A stretch of 7,379 nucleotides of DNA from NCBI GenBank assembly GCA_937950385.1, contig CALFEA010000010.1, forward strand, positions 1 through 7,379, given 5' to 3'. Position 1 is the stretch's first letter; every line of letters starts with the position of its first letter. The notes beneath the pieces were generated by a model. That model saw only the letters and a list, made by a program, of their open reading frames with translations. It was not told where the DNA came from and did no database searches. Below are positions 1 through 6,322 of this stretch, one piece after another. This DNA comes from an uncultured Altererythrobacter sp. (lineage in GTDB: Bacteria; Pseudomonadota; Alphaproteobacteria; Sphingomonadales; Sphingomonadaceae). A program made the translations under genes and the position numbers.

Positions 1-257
1 TTGAGCAATGCGTGCCCGCCCAGATGCGCGTCCCACCATGCGTAGTGGCCGCGCGGATAGTGGTGCACGGCCATATCCACTCCGCCATGGTTTTTGCGGT
101 CGGCTTGAACATCGCCCTCAATGCCGAGGCTGAGGATGGTGGCGGGGCCATCTGTGGGCGTTTTTACAAAGGCGCTTTGCTCATCGCCGCGAAAGGCGCG
201 GGCTTGGCCAACACAAATGGCTTCGACTTTGCCTTCGACTTTGCAATCGTCAATCAT
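1..257 (-). CDS. MOSC-domain protein, YiiM-like (3' end outside window)
   Basis: This frame is open from an ATG at 257 to the left edge, giving 85 residues without a stop; the C-terminal part lies outside the window. Residues 45-75 carry the signature of MOSC proteins of the YiiM type: GIEGDVQAD, then HGGVDMAVHHYPRGHYAWW. MOSC domains are related to the C-terminal domain of molybdenum cofactor sulfurase. YiiM-type members are linked to molybdoenzyme-dependent detoxification of N-hydroxylated bases and similar compounds, but the substrate of this one cannot be told. The MOSC cysteine expected further downstream is not visible. The start is chosen because its ATG overlaps the stop of the upstream methyltransferase gene as ATGA, which suggests translational coupling as the last visible gene of the minus-strand unit. 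The family call is fairly secure; the exact role is not. Confidence 0.85.
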   Translation of the reverse strand, partial: MIDDCKVEGKVEAICVGQARAFRGDEQSAFVKTPTDGPATILSLGIEGDVQADRKNHGGVDMAVHHYPRGHYAWWDAHLGGHALL

Positions 258-847
258 GGTGCCTTCACTGTCATTGCGATCCAGTCGCGCATCGTACCAT
301 CTGCACCTTTGCCGCGATAGACTTCTGAGGATAGGGTCGTGAACCCTGCTGCAGCATAAACATTTTCAAGATCATCAGCGCTGGGAAAATTGCCCCAGCG
401 GCCCAGCAAATCGCGGCCCTCTCCATTGCCCAGCTTAAAGTTGGCGAAGTGGAGACTTGCGGGTCTCAGCGCCTTGCGGATCGCACTCAGAATGTCTGGC
501 AGATCATTCCACGGCGCATGAAGCAGGCATGCGTGTGCCCACACTGCATCATATTTCTTATCGGCGGACAATTCGTCAAACCGCACCACGCGCACGGCGC
601 GGCCAATGTGCTTTTCCGCTTCTTTGGCCATCGCAGGCGTGCCGTCGGTTGGATCAACTGTAAACCCGCGTTCGATCATTCGGATTGTGTCACGCCCGCC
701 TCCGCAGCCAAGCTCAAGAATTTCAGCGCCTGGCTCAAGCCGGTCTAGAAACGCATCAAGATGACGGCTGTGGCCATGATCGAAGGATTGGACGTACTCG
801 GAGGCTTTGCTTTGGTAGTAGTCAATCGTCGCCTGATCGGCGGTCAT
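254..847 (-). CDS. class I SAM-dependent methyltransferase, substrate unknown
   Basis: A 197-residue protein with the Rossmann-type methyltransferase fold. Motif I, the SAM-binding glycine loop, is ILELGCGGG at residues 43-51. An acidic post-I segment follows at about 65-73 (DPTDGTPAM). A motif II/III-like strand is [12 protein letters not shown] at 99-110, and the last conserved part starts at RKALRP, 124-129. The segment [11 protein letters not shown] near 140-150 is typical of a group of small uncharacterised bacterial methyltransferases, so I do not assign a substrate. The length fits a stand-alone catalytic domain with no extra binding domain. It appears cytoplasmic, with no signal peptide or membrane segment. 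Its ATG overlaps the rlmN stop (ATGA at 847-844) and its stop overlaps the start of the MOSC gene in the same way, so it is very probably translated together with both. TehB-like or small-molecule (thiol, metalloid) methylation is possible; nothing in the sequence decides this. Confidence 0.88.
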   Translation of the reverse strand: MTADQATIDYYQSKASEYVQSFDHGHSRHLDAFLDRLEPGAEILELGCGGGRDTIRMIERGFTVDPTDGTPAMAKEAEKHIGRAVRVVRFDELSADKKYDAVWAHACLLHAPWNDLPDILSAIRKALRPASLHFANFKLGNGEGRDLLGRWGNFPSADDLENVYAAAGFTTLSSEVYRGKGADGTMRDWIAMTVKAP

Positions 848-2082
848 TCGGCGTCTGCCGCAGCTGCCTCGCGGTCGCGTTCTGCTCTGCTCTTCTTTTC
901 CGCCGCCGTTTTCAATTGTCCGCAGGCGGCATCAATATCGCGGCCACGCGGCGTGCGCACAGGCGCGCTGATACCGGCTTCGAATACAATATTGGAAAAG
1001 CTTTTGATCCGTTCTGGCGTGGAGCATTCATAGGCGCTGCCGGGCCATGGGTTAAACGGGATGAGATTGACCTTGGCAGGCAGATCATACTGTTTGATCA
1101 GGCGAACCAGCTCATGCGCATCGGCATCGCTATCATTCTTATCCTTCAGCATTACATATTCAAATGTGATGCGCCGCGCATTGGATGCGCCGGGATAATC
1201 GGCGCAAGCCTGCAGCAATTCCTCAAGCCCGTATTTGCGATTGATCGGTACGATTTCGTCGCGCACTTCCTTATTCACCGCATGCAGAGACACGGCCAAA
1301 TTGACGCCAATCTCCTCGCCGCAGCGCGCCATCATTGGCACAACGCCGCTGGTCGACAAAGTGATCCGGCGCTTGGAAAGGGCAAGGCCGTGGCCGTCCA
1401 TCACCAACTTCAAAGCATCGCGGACATTGTCGAAATTATACAGCGGTTCGCCCATGCCCATCATCACAATATTGGTGAGCAGGCGTCCGTCTGCGCGGTA
1501 TTCCGCCGCATCAGCTTCATCGGAAATGTCCATCTTACCCTTGGGCCATTCACCCAAAGCATCGCGCGCCAGCATAACTTGGCCAACGATCTCGCCCGGC
1601 GTCAAATTGCGCACAAGCCGCATGGTGCCGGTTGCGCAAAAGGTGCAATTCAGAGTGCAGCCAACCTGGCTGGAAACACATAAGGTTCCGCGGTCGGCAT
1701 CGGGAATAAAGACCATTTCGAAATCATGGCCATCATCTGTCTGCAACAGCCATTTTCGCGTGCCGTCAGTGCTATGTTGAGCCTCAATGATATTGGGCCG
1801 GCCAAGGATAAAGTGTTCCTCCATCCATGGGCGCATGGTTTTGGAAATATCAGTCATATCGGCGAATTCGGTCGCGCCGCGGTGATAGAGCCAATGGAAT
1901 ATCTGTTTGGAGCGAAGCTTTGCCTGCTTCGTGTCCAGTCCTGCTTCCTCCAAAATCTCGCAGATACGCGCCTGCGGCAGGCCGACGAGATCAATGCGGC
2001 CATCCTCACGCGGGGTGACATCGCGCGGAGTGGTGACCGGATTATCGAGTCCGGCAATGGGCATGAGGTTGGTATCTGGCAT
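844..2082 (-). CDS. rlmN: dual-specificity RNA methyltransferase RlmN
   Basis: RlmN is a radical SAM enzyme that methylates C2 of A2503 in 23S rRNA and of A37 in some tRNAs, in the cytoplasm. The 412-residue protein shows the full signature. The [4Fe-4S] cysteines are in CTLNCTFC (C142, C146, C149). An upstream conserved cysteine is in LCVSSQVG (C135). The SAM-binding GEP motif is at 211-213 ([10 protein letters not shown]). The catalytic cysteine that takes the methyl group is in DIDAACGQL (C387). The N-terminal accessory region (about 30-100) includes [11 protein letters not shown]. It is somewhat longer than E. coli RlmN (384 residues): there is an acidic, hydrophilic insertion at about 178-200 and a charged tail after 391. 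ATG at 2082 is the first start after the IalB-like gene; an in-frame ATG at 2064 is the alternative. No good Shine-Dalgarno is visible, and the expected position lies next to or inside a GC-rich hairpin at 2089-2107. The stop overlaps the next gene by ATGA. Confidence 0.97.
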   Translation of the reverse strand: MPDTNLMPIAGLDNPVTTPRDVTPREDGRIDLVGLPQARICEILEEAGLDTKQAKLRSKQIFHWLYHRGATEFADMTDISKTMRPWMEEHFILGRPNIIEAQHSTDGTRKWLLQTDDGHDFEMVFIPDADRGTLCVSSQVGCTLNCTFCATGTMRLVRNLTPGEIVGQVMLARDALGEWPKGKMDISDEADAAEYRADGRLLTNIVMMGMGEPLYNFDNVRDALKLVMDGHGLALSKRRITLSTSGVVPMMARCGEEIGVNLAVSLHAVNKEVRDEIVPINRKYGLEELLQACADYPGASNARRITFEYVMLKDKNDSDADAHELVRLIKQYDLPAKVNLIPFNPWPGSAYECSTPERIKSFSNIVFEAGISAPVRTPRGRDIDAACGQLKTAAEKKSRAERDREAAAADAE

Positions 2083-2088
2083 AATCGG

Positions 2089-2107
2089 CCCGCGTATAGT
2101 GCGCGGG
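2089..2107 (-). promoter_or_regulatory. GC-rich hairpin just upstream of the rlmN start
   Basis: On the minus strand the gap between the IalB-like stop and the rlmN ATG contains CCCGCG, a 7-nt loop CACTATA, then CGCGGG: a perfect 6-bp stem made only of G and C. The 3' arm ends 6 nt before the ATG, where a ribosome binding site would be expected. No T-run follows, so it does not look like an intrinsic terminator. It could limit initiation of rlmN or stabilise a processed mRNA end. The structure is seen in the sequence; the function is inference. Confidence 0.4.
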
Positions 2108-2118
2108 GGGAAGTATGG

Positions 2119-2628
2119 CTAGCTTTTCGCGCAGCCCAATGTTGCAGCATCCATTGCGGTGGCAGAACCGGCGAGCTTATAGGTGTTGGAGAAGCGCCGG
2201 CCTCTGCTGTCTGTCGCTTTCACTACCATCTGCCTCGCAGAGCGCATGGCGGCGACAATCTGCGCATCCATCCGCTTATCCTTGGCCCAAGCATCGCCGC
2301 CGCTGCCGGTCAATGTGAAGGATTTATCGCCGACCGTCAGAGTGATCGCTTCGCCGGATGAGACATTGCGCGAAAGGCGCAAATGCAGCTGTCCGCGAAT
2401 TTTGCGAGCTGGCCAAGTCGCCACCGAGGCAAAGGGTGAGTGGTCACGCTGGCGGGTCGAGGGCGCAGCCTTGGCAATCGCATAGCAGCGCGGGATGCCA
2501 TCATCGCGAAACGCGCCCCAATCATTGTAAATCCCGAGGGGGTCCTTTGCTGATGCAGGCACAGCAAGCGCGCCTGCACCAATGCCGAAAATTGCGGCAC
2601 AAATAGCAAGGGATGCGGCGGGCTTCAT
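2119..2628 (-). CDS. secreted protein, invasion associated locus B (IalB)-like
   Basis: A 169-residue protein with a clear signal peptide: MKPAAS, a hydrophobic stretch to about residue 24, and a likely cleavage after VPASA (residue 27). It is predicted to be periplasmic. The mature part resembles the IalB family found in many alphaproteobacteria: IYNDWGAFRDDGIPRCYAIAK near 33-53, a central beta-rich segment (about 75-115) with VGDKSFTLTGSG, and TAMDAATLGCAK at the C-terminus. C48 and C166 are the only cysteines in the mature part and could form a disulfide. The family name comes from a Bartonella protein tied to erythrocyte invasion; in free-living relatives the role is unknown, so no virulence function is implied. 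The frame stays open upstream to 2736 inside slt, but the start at 2628 is preferred because it begins directly with the signal peptide and leaves a 28-nt gap after the slt stop. Confidence 0.8.
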   Translation of the reverse strand: MKPAASLAICAAIFGIGAGALAVPASAKDPLGIYNDWGAFRDDGIPRCYAIAKAAPSTRQRDHSPFASVATWPARKIRGQLHLRLSRNVSSGEAITLTVGDKSFTLTGSGGDAWAKDKRMDAQIVAAMRSARQMVVKATDSRGRRFSNTYKLAGSATAMDAATLGCAKS

Positions 2629-2656
2629 CTTAGCGATCCATAATCCGCAGACCCGT

Positions 2657-4645
2657 TTAACGCAGGAATGCAGAGGCCGTGCGCGGCCCACCAAAGCGTG
2701 CATTCTCAGGATAGAGGTGTTCATATACAGCGGCATTTTCGATTACGCGGCCAACATAATTCTTGGTCTCGAAAATCGGAATGCGCTCAATCCATGTTAC
2801 CCAATCAATGCCGCCCTTGCGCGGATCACCATTGCGCCGCAGCCATTTGTTCACATTGCCCGGGCCAGCATTATAGGCGGCAATGGCAAGCGGATAAGAA
2901 CCGCCGTAATAATCCATCATGCGAGCAAAATAGCCATCACCCAGACGGATATTATAGCTGGGGCTGTCGATCAGATTGGCGCGCATATAGCTCATGCCGA
3001 GCTTGCCAGCCTGCTCACGCGCAGTGCCCGGCATCAATTGCATCAGGCCGCGCGCACCAGCATGGCTGATCGCATTTTGCGCAAACTGGCTTTCTTGGCG
3101 AGCGATGGCGTGAACCATGGTCCAATTGCTGCCCGGGGGCACTTGCAAAGTGGGGTGCCCGATAGGAGTAAAGCCGCCAAATCCATCCGCCTGTGCGGCA
3201 TCTGACAAATTGACCGCCAAATCGCGGCGTCCAGTTTGCAAAGCCAGATCAGCGACCATCAAATGGTCGCCCAGCGTTTCTGCTTCGCGGGCAATCGCGC
3301 GGTAGAATTGAATGCCAGTGCGCCACGGGGCGCCGCGCGCGACATGACGCACAGCCTTGGTCAAGGGACGTGCATCAAATGCTGCGCGTTCTTCTGGCGA
3401 AATATTTGTGGTTGCGGTTGCATTGAGTGAAGGCACCGCACGGCCCAATTTCTCCAATGCAAGCATGCCATAAAAACGGTCAGGATAGCTTGCCGCCATT
3501 TCCCAATATTGCTGAGCCTGCTGGATGTCGCCAGAGCGCTGGCTGGCGAGGCCGGCCCAATAAAAGCCTTTCGAGCGGGTTTGCGGCGTGCGCGCCGCAG
3601 CGCCGTAACGATAGAATAATGGCGCAGCCGTGCGGCCATCGCCGAGGCTCCAAAGCGCCTTCGTGCCGCCCAGCCACATCAGTGATGTGTAATCATCACG
3701 CAGCTTAAACGCGCCCTTGCTGACGTCGTAATTGGCTTCGAATAGATCATCCACGCTGCCTGCGATTTGCGCAGCCTGACGCGAACCGCCGCCTTTGGCG
3801 ACGCGCAGCATTTCGCCAATCATGACCTCTGGATCGAGGGCAGGGCGGTTAAAGCGCGGGCGGGTCGAAAGCAGATTGATCGCGCGCGATAATTGCTTGC
3901 TGGTGCGGTAGTAGCGCGCCAGATTATAGACATAGCCTGGATCACTCAGCGCGCCATTGGGCACTTGCAGACCGGCGGCGCTCGGTGTTGAGCCGCGCAG
4001 CAAAGCGAGGCGCGCCATATAAAGAGCCTGCTGGGAGCCGGGCACATTGATCATCTGCCGCGATGCAGCGGCTGCATTGCGCTGCCACAGCAAAGCATCC
4101 ATGCGGGCGGAGTGATCATCCGCTGTGAATTGCGGACCATAAAGCCCAAGGATATAAGTTTCAGACGAGGGGCTCATCGAGCCGCCGCGCCAAGCATCGC
4201 GCGCAACCTGCGCTGCCTCTGGCCGGCCAACCGATTGCAGTGAAAGCGCATAACGCGCTTTGCCCGAATTGGTGACAGGGGGCATGCGGTCAAAATAGGC
4301 AACCAATGTCTCTGCACCCGGCGCAGAATTATCAAGCGAGTTTTCAGCCCGTGTCCGCAAGAGCGATTCGCGCGGAAAATCGGGATAGCTGAGCACAAAA
4401 CCCGCATAGGCATTAAAGCCTGCGGTGCGTGTGTTGGTCAGTTCACCCCAGCGCGAAATGGCCTGCGCCATACCGGTTGGTTGGCGCGCAATCAGATTGC
4501 TCCGCGCTTGATCCCACCTTTGTGCAGTCTGCGAAGCATCAGAGCTTTGCGCAGAACAAGCTGTGGAAATTAGAGTGGCTGACAGCGCCATAGTGATCGC
4601 TGCAACGGGGATGAGGGGGCGGTTAATGTTTAGCATGCTGGACAT
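2657..4645 (-). CDS. slt: soluble lytic murein transglycosylase, Slt70-like
   Basis: Cleaves the MurNAc-GlcNAc bond of peptidoglycan with formation of 1,6-anhydroMurNAc, in the periplasm. With the start at 4645 the protein has 662 residues, similar to Slt70 (about 645 with signal). Residues 1-30 are an export signal (hydrophobic LIPVAAITMALSATLIS) followed by ACSAQ. The cysteine at 30 hints at a lipoprotein, but ISTAC is not a good lipobox. Residues about 35-430 are alanine-rich and helical, as expected for the superhelical ring domain, with recurring TPR-like pieces (for example GFYWAGLASQRSGDIQQAQQYW). The SLT catalytic domain is at about 505-640: catalytic Glu518 in IARQESQF, then GARGLMQLMPGTA, AYNAGPGNV near 590, and ETKNYVGRV near 626. 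All hallmark motifs are present. An in-frame TTG at 4684 would add 13 residues, but the AAGGAA site lies downstream of it, so ATG 4645 is preferred. ATG 4636 is also possible. It is the first gene of the minus-strand unit. Confidence 0.95.
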   Translation of the reverse strand: MSSMLNINRPLIPVAAITMALSATLISTACSAQSSDASQTAQRWDQARSNLIARQPTGMAQAISRWGELTNTRTAGFNAYAGFVLSYPDFPRESLLRTRAENSLDNSAPGAETLVAYFDRMPPVTNSGKARYALSLQSVGRPEAAQVARDAWRGGSMSPSSETYILGLYGPQFTADDHSARMDALLWQRNAAAASRQMINVPGSQQALYMARLALLRGSTPSAAGLQVPNGALSDPGYVYNLARYYRTSKQLSRAINLLSTRPRFNRPALDPEVMIGEMLRVAKGGGSRQAAQIAGSVDDLFEANYDVSKGAFKLRDDYTSLMWLGGTKALWSLGDGRTAAPLFYRYGAAARTPQTRSKGFYWAGLASQRSGDIQQAQQYWEMAASYPDRFYGMLALEKLGRAVPSLNATATTNISPEERAAFDARPLTKAVRHVARGAPWRTGIQFYRAIAREAETLGDHLMVADLALQTGRRDLAVNLSDAAQADGFGGFTPIGHPTLQVPPGSNWTMVHAIARQESQFAQNAISHAGARGLMQLMPGTAREQAGKLGMSYMRANLIDSPSYNIRLGDGYFARMMDYYGGSYPLAIAAYNAGPGNVNKWLRRNGDPRKGGIDWVTWIERIPIFETKNYVGRVIENAAVYEHLYPENARFGGPRTASAFLR

Positions 4646-4749
4646 TGTAGTGTTCGGTTCCTTATCAGGCGCTGAACTGATCAATGCCCCCTATCGAATT
4701 AAGAATTGGTTTACCATGATTTATAGGGGCCAAATAAGGCTTATCCGCA
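4646..4749. promoter_or_regulatory. divergent intergenic region between slt and dapA
   Basis: The 104 nt between the divergent starts must contain the signals for both transcription units. It is visibly more AT-rich in its middle (about 4694-4725) than the flanking genes. I see no convincing TTGAC/TATAAT pair on either strand. An inverted repeat CCCCTAT (4688-4694) / ATAGGGG (4723-4729) brackets the AT-rich part, with 28 nt between the arms. AAGG at 4736-4739 is a plausible ribosome binding site for dapA, 10 nt before its ATG. Confidence 0.5.
4658..4663 (-). promoter_or_regulatory. Shine-Dalgarno-like AAGGAA for slt
   Basis: AAGGAA on the minus strand lies 12 nt ahead of ATG 4645. The spacing is somewhat long but it is the only good purine site here. 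It supports ATG 4645 over the upstream TTG at 4684, which lies 5' of it. Confidence 0.45.
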
Positions 4750-5631
4750 ATGTTTAATGGCTCCATTCCCGCTCTAGTGACTCCTTTTCGCGATGGATCG
4801 TTGGATGAAGCTGCTTTTCGCAAGCTGGTCGATTGGCAAATCGAGCAAGGCAGTGCTGCTCTTGTGCCATGCGGAACCACGGGCGAGGCCTCGACACTAT
4901 CCAATGCAGAGCACCACCGCGTTGTTGAAATCTGCATCGAGCAGGCAAGCGGACGCGTACCAATCATTGCCGGTTGCGGCTCGAATGATACGCAGAACGC
5001 ATTGCTGCATATGAATTTTTCTAAAAAGGCAGGCGCAGCGGCAGGCCTATGCGTTGCGCCCTATTATAACCGGCCCAGCCAAGCCGGGTTGATCGCGCAT
5101 TTCAGCTATCTGGCGGAAAACTGCGACTTGCCAATCGTGCTTTATAATGTGCCCGGCCGAACAGTGACCGACCTGAAGCCGGAAACCACGATTGCACTGG
5201 CGAATAAATTTCCGCAGCAAATTATTGCGATTAAGGATGCAAGCGAAGACTTGTCGCGGGTCGCCGATCACCGCATGGGCATATCAAAAGATTTCTGCCA
5301 GCTATCGGGGAATGATGAGCTAGCGCTGCCTTTCAATGCAGCTGGCGGAAAGGGCTGTATTTCGGTCACGGCCAATGTTGCCCCCGCGCTGTGCGCAGAA
5401 TTTCAAGCGGCGTGTGCTGCCAATGATCTGGTCGAGGCGCGGCGGCTTAACGATCTGCTCTATCCGCTGCATTATGCGATGTTTTCCGATAGCTCACCAG
5501 GACCGGTCAAATATGCATTGTCGCGCGTTCAAGATTGGATTGAACCGGGCGTGCGCCTGCCATTGTGCGAACCAAGTGAAGCATCACGCAAGGCGGTTGA
5601 CGCAGCGCTGGAACATGCAGGGCTAGTGTAA
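4750..5631 (+). CDS. dapA: 4-hydroxy-tetrahydrodipicolinate synthase
   Basis: Condenses pyruvate with L-aspartate-4-semialdehyde, the first committed step of the diaminopimelate/lysine pathway, which feeds peptidoglycan cross-links and protein synthesis; cytoplasmic and usually tetrameric. The 293-residue length is that of the family (E. coli DapA 292). The TIM-barrel active site is complete: GTTGE with Thr43-Thr44, Tyr106 in APYYNRPS, Tyr132 and Arg137 in LYNVPGRT, and the Schiff-base Lys162 in [31 protein letters not shown] at about 187-210 completes the barrel end and pyruvate pocket. Related aldolases (N-acetylneuraminate lyase, KDG aldolase) share the fold, but the GTTGE motif, Arg137 and the context favour DapA. 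The ATG at 4750 has an AAGG site 10 nt upstream. smpB follows after 5 nt, so the two are very probably one transcript. Confidence 0.97.
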   Translation: MFNGSIPALVTPFRDGSLDEAAFRKLVDWQIEQGSAALVPCGTTGEASTLSNAEHHRVVEICIEQASGRVPIIAGCGSNDTQNALLHMNFSKKAGAAAGLCVAPYYNRPSQAGLIAHFSYLAENCDLPIVLYNVPGRTVTDLKPETTIALANKFPQQIIAIKDASEDLSRVADHRMGISKDFCQLSGNDELALPFNAAGGKGCISVTANVAPALCAEFQAACAANDLVEARRLNDLLYPLHYAMFSDSSPGPVKYALSRVQDWIEPGVRLPLCEPSEASRKAVDAALEHAGLV

Positions 5632-5636
5632 GATCA

Positions 5637-6119
5637 ATGGCGCGTCCCAAACCCGAAACCTTTGATAAGCAAAAGACCGTCGCGGAAAATCGCCGTGCGC
5701 GTTATGATTATGCGATCGAGGATAAGTTTGAGGCTGGTCTCGTGCTGCAAGGCACAGAGGTGAAAGCTTTGCGTGCAGGCCATGCAACGATCGCGGAAAG
5801 CTATGCTGAAATTCGCGATGGTGAGGTGTGGCTGGTCAATGCCAATATCCCCGAATTCAGCCACGGCAACCGTAACAATCACGAGCCCAAACGCCCGCGC
5901 AAACTGCTTCTTAATGTGCGCGAGGTGAACAAATTGTTCGGCGCGGTTGAGCGCAAAGGCATGACGATGGTGCCGCTATCAATCTATTTCAATTCCACTG
6001 GCCGCGCGAAAGTTGAGTTGGCTTTGGCAAAGGGTAAGCAGGCCCATGATAAGCGCCAATCAGTGAAGGATCGCGATTGGAAGCGCGACAAGGCTCGGTT
6101 GATGCGCGAGCAAAGCTAG
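5637..6119 (+). CDS. smpB: SsrA (tmRNA)-binding protein SmpB
   Basis: SmpB brings tmRNA to ribosomes stalled at the end of broken mRNAs and takes the place of the missing anticodon stem in the decoding centre. The 160-residue protein has the usual length and all family blocks: [21 protein letters not shown] with [11 protein letters not shown] (about 17-48), an oligonucleotide-binding barrel through [12 protein letters not shown] (63-74), the [12 protein letters not shown] segment (82-93), and the basic C-terminal tail [16 protein letters not shown] (137-152) that folds into a helix in the mRNA channel. The start lies 5 nt after the dapA stop with only a weak ribosome binding site, consistent with translation coupled to dapA. 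The tmRNA gene itself is not in this window. Confidence 0.97.
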   Translation: MARPKPETFDKQKTVAENRRARYDYAIEDKFEAGLVLQGTEVKALRAGHATIAESYAEIRDGEVWLVNANIPEFSHGNRNNHEPKRPRKLLLNVREVNKLFGAVERKGMTMVPLSIYFNSTGRAKVELALAKGKQAHDKRQSVKDRDWKRDKARLMREQS

Positions 6120-6125
6120 TGCCTC

Positions 6126-6204
6126 TGGGTAGTTCGTTTCGCGAAATTCTTCGCAAAACACTTTGTTGCGATTCACCCCTTGGTCATCGCTCTTGGGCTA
6201 CCCA
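6126..6204 (+). ncRNA. candidate structured RNA element (unverified)
   Basis: TGGGTAGTTCG (6126-6136) pairs with TGGGCTACCCA (6194-6204): seven Watson-Crick pairs, then two G-U, one C-G and one G-U pair. The 57-nt interior contains a palindrome (6137-6146) and a 6-bp hairpin with a 9-nt loop (6151-6171). This could be a 3' UTR element of smpB or a small RNA processed from it. No known RNA family is recognised, and the compensatory changes that would support the fold cannot be tested here. Confidence 0.25.
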
Positions 6205-6223
6205 TATCTTTTAAGGGGAACAG

Positions 6224-6246
6224 CCTGCCGAAAAGGTGCAGGTTTT
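6224..6246 (+). terminator. weak intrinsic-terminator-like hairpin after smpB
   Basis: CCTGC (6224-6228) and GCAGG (6238-6242) form a 5-bp stem with a 9-nt loop, followed directly by TTTT (6243-6246). The stem and T-run are short, so termination would be partial at best. It is the only candidate for ending the dapA-smpB transcript before the DUF2062-cckA pair. Confidence 0.3.
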
Positions 6247-6256
6247 GAGCGGGTTT

Positions 6257-6289
6257 GGCTTGCGCAAAGCATCCGGCACGCGCAAAGCC
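6257..6289 (+). promoter_or_regulatory. hairpin and 9-bp direct repeat upstream of the DUF2062 gene
   Basis: GGCTTGCGC (6257-6265) pairs with GCGCAAAGCC (6280-6289), with one bulged A, around a 14-nt loop: a stable 9-bp stem ending 33 nt before the DUF2062 ATG. The same sequence also shows GCGCAAAGC twice (6262-6270 and 6280-6288, 18-bp period) and the palindrome TTGCGCAA (6260-6267). As DNA it could be a protein-binding site; as RNA a leader hairpin. Which one applies depends on the transcription start, which is not clear. Confidence 0.35.
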
Positions 6290-6322
6290 TGATGGGTATA
6301 GATTGAGTGATAGACCACTACG

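Larger units (their letters stand above)
6120..6322 (+). other. 203-nt non-coding gap with several potential hairpins
   Basis: No credible gene is seen on either strand; the minus-strand frame running through here is antisense to the DUF2062 gene and has no family resemblance. The gap holds: an 11-bp stem with wobble pairs (6126-6136 with 6194-6204); inside it the perfect palindrome TTTCGCGAAA (6137-6146) and a TCGCAA/TTGCGA hairpin (6151-6156/6166-6171); a weak terminator-like hairpin (6224-6246); and a 9-bp stem (6257-6265/6280-6289) in the leader of the next gene. It does not look like tmRNA, SRP RNA, RNase P RNA or a tRNA. A TATAGA at 6297-6302 could be a -10 element, but no -35 fits well. 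Confidence 0.5.

Noticed and set aside
685..1683. A 332-codon open frame on the plus strand across rlmN and the methyltransferase gene
   Set aside because: It lies entirely antisense to two well-supported genes, its protein is rich in His/Ala/Arg/Ile without a recognisable domain, and such long antisense frames are common in GC-rich coding DNA.
1726..2361. A 211-codon plus-strand frame opposite rlmN and the IalB-like gene
   Set aside because: It is the shadow of two real genes and spans their intergenic hairpin; no motif is recognisable.
2629..2736. A 36-residue N-terminal extension of the IalB-like protein
   Set aside because: It overlaps the end of slt and would bury a well-formed signal peptide that begins exactly at ATG 2628.
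2582..3205. A 207-codon plus-strand frame opposite the slt catalytic domain
   Set aside because: It is antisense to the most conserved part of slt and has no domain of its own.
4646..4684. TTG start of slt adding 13 residues
   Set aside because: The AAGGAA site lies inside this extension and points to ATG 4645; the extra residues are hydrophilic and precede the export signal.
6137..6146. TTTCGCGAAA palindrome as a strong stand-alone regulator site
   Set aside because: A single 10-bp palindrome occurs readily by chance in this composition and lies just after a stop codon rather than in an obvious promoter; kept only as part of the structured gap.
6120..6322. tmRNA (ssrA) gene next to smpB
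   Set aside because: No tRNA-like acceptor end, no GGTTCGA T-arm and no tag-peptide reading frame could be found on either strand in the gap.
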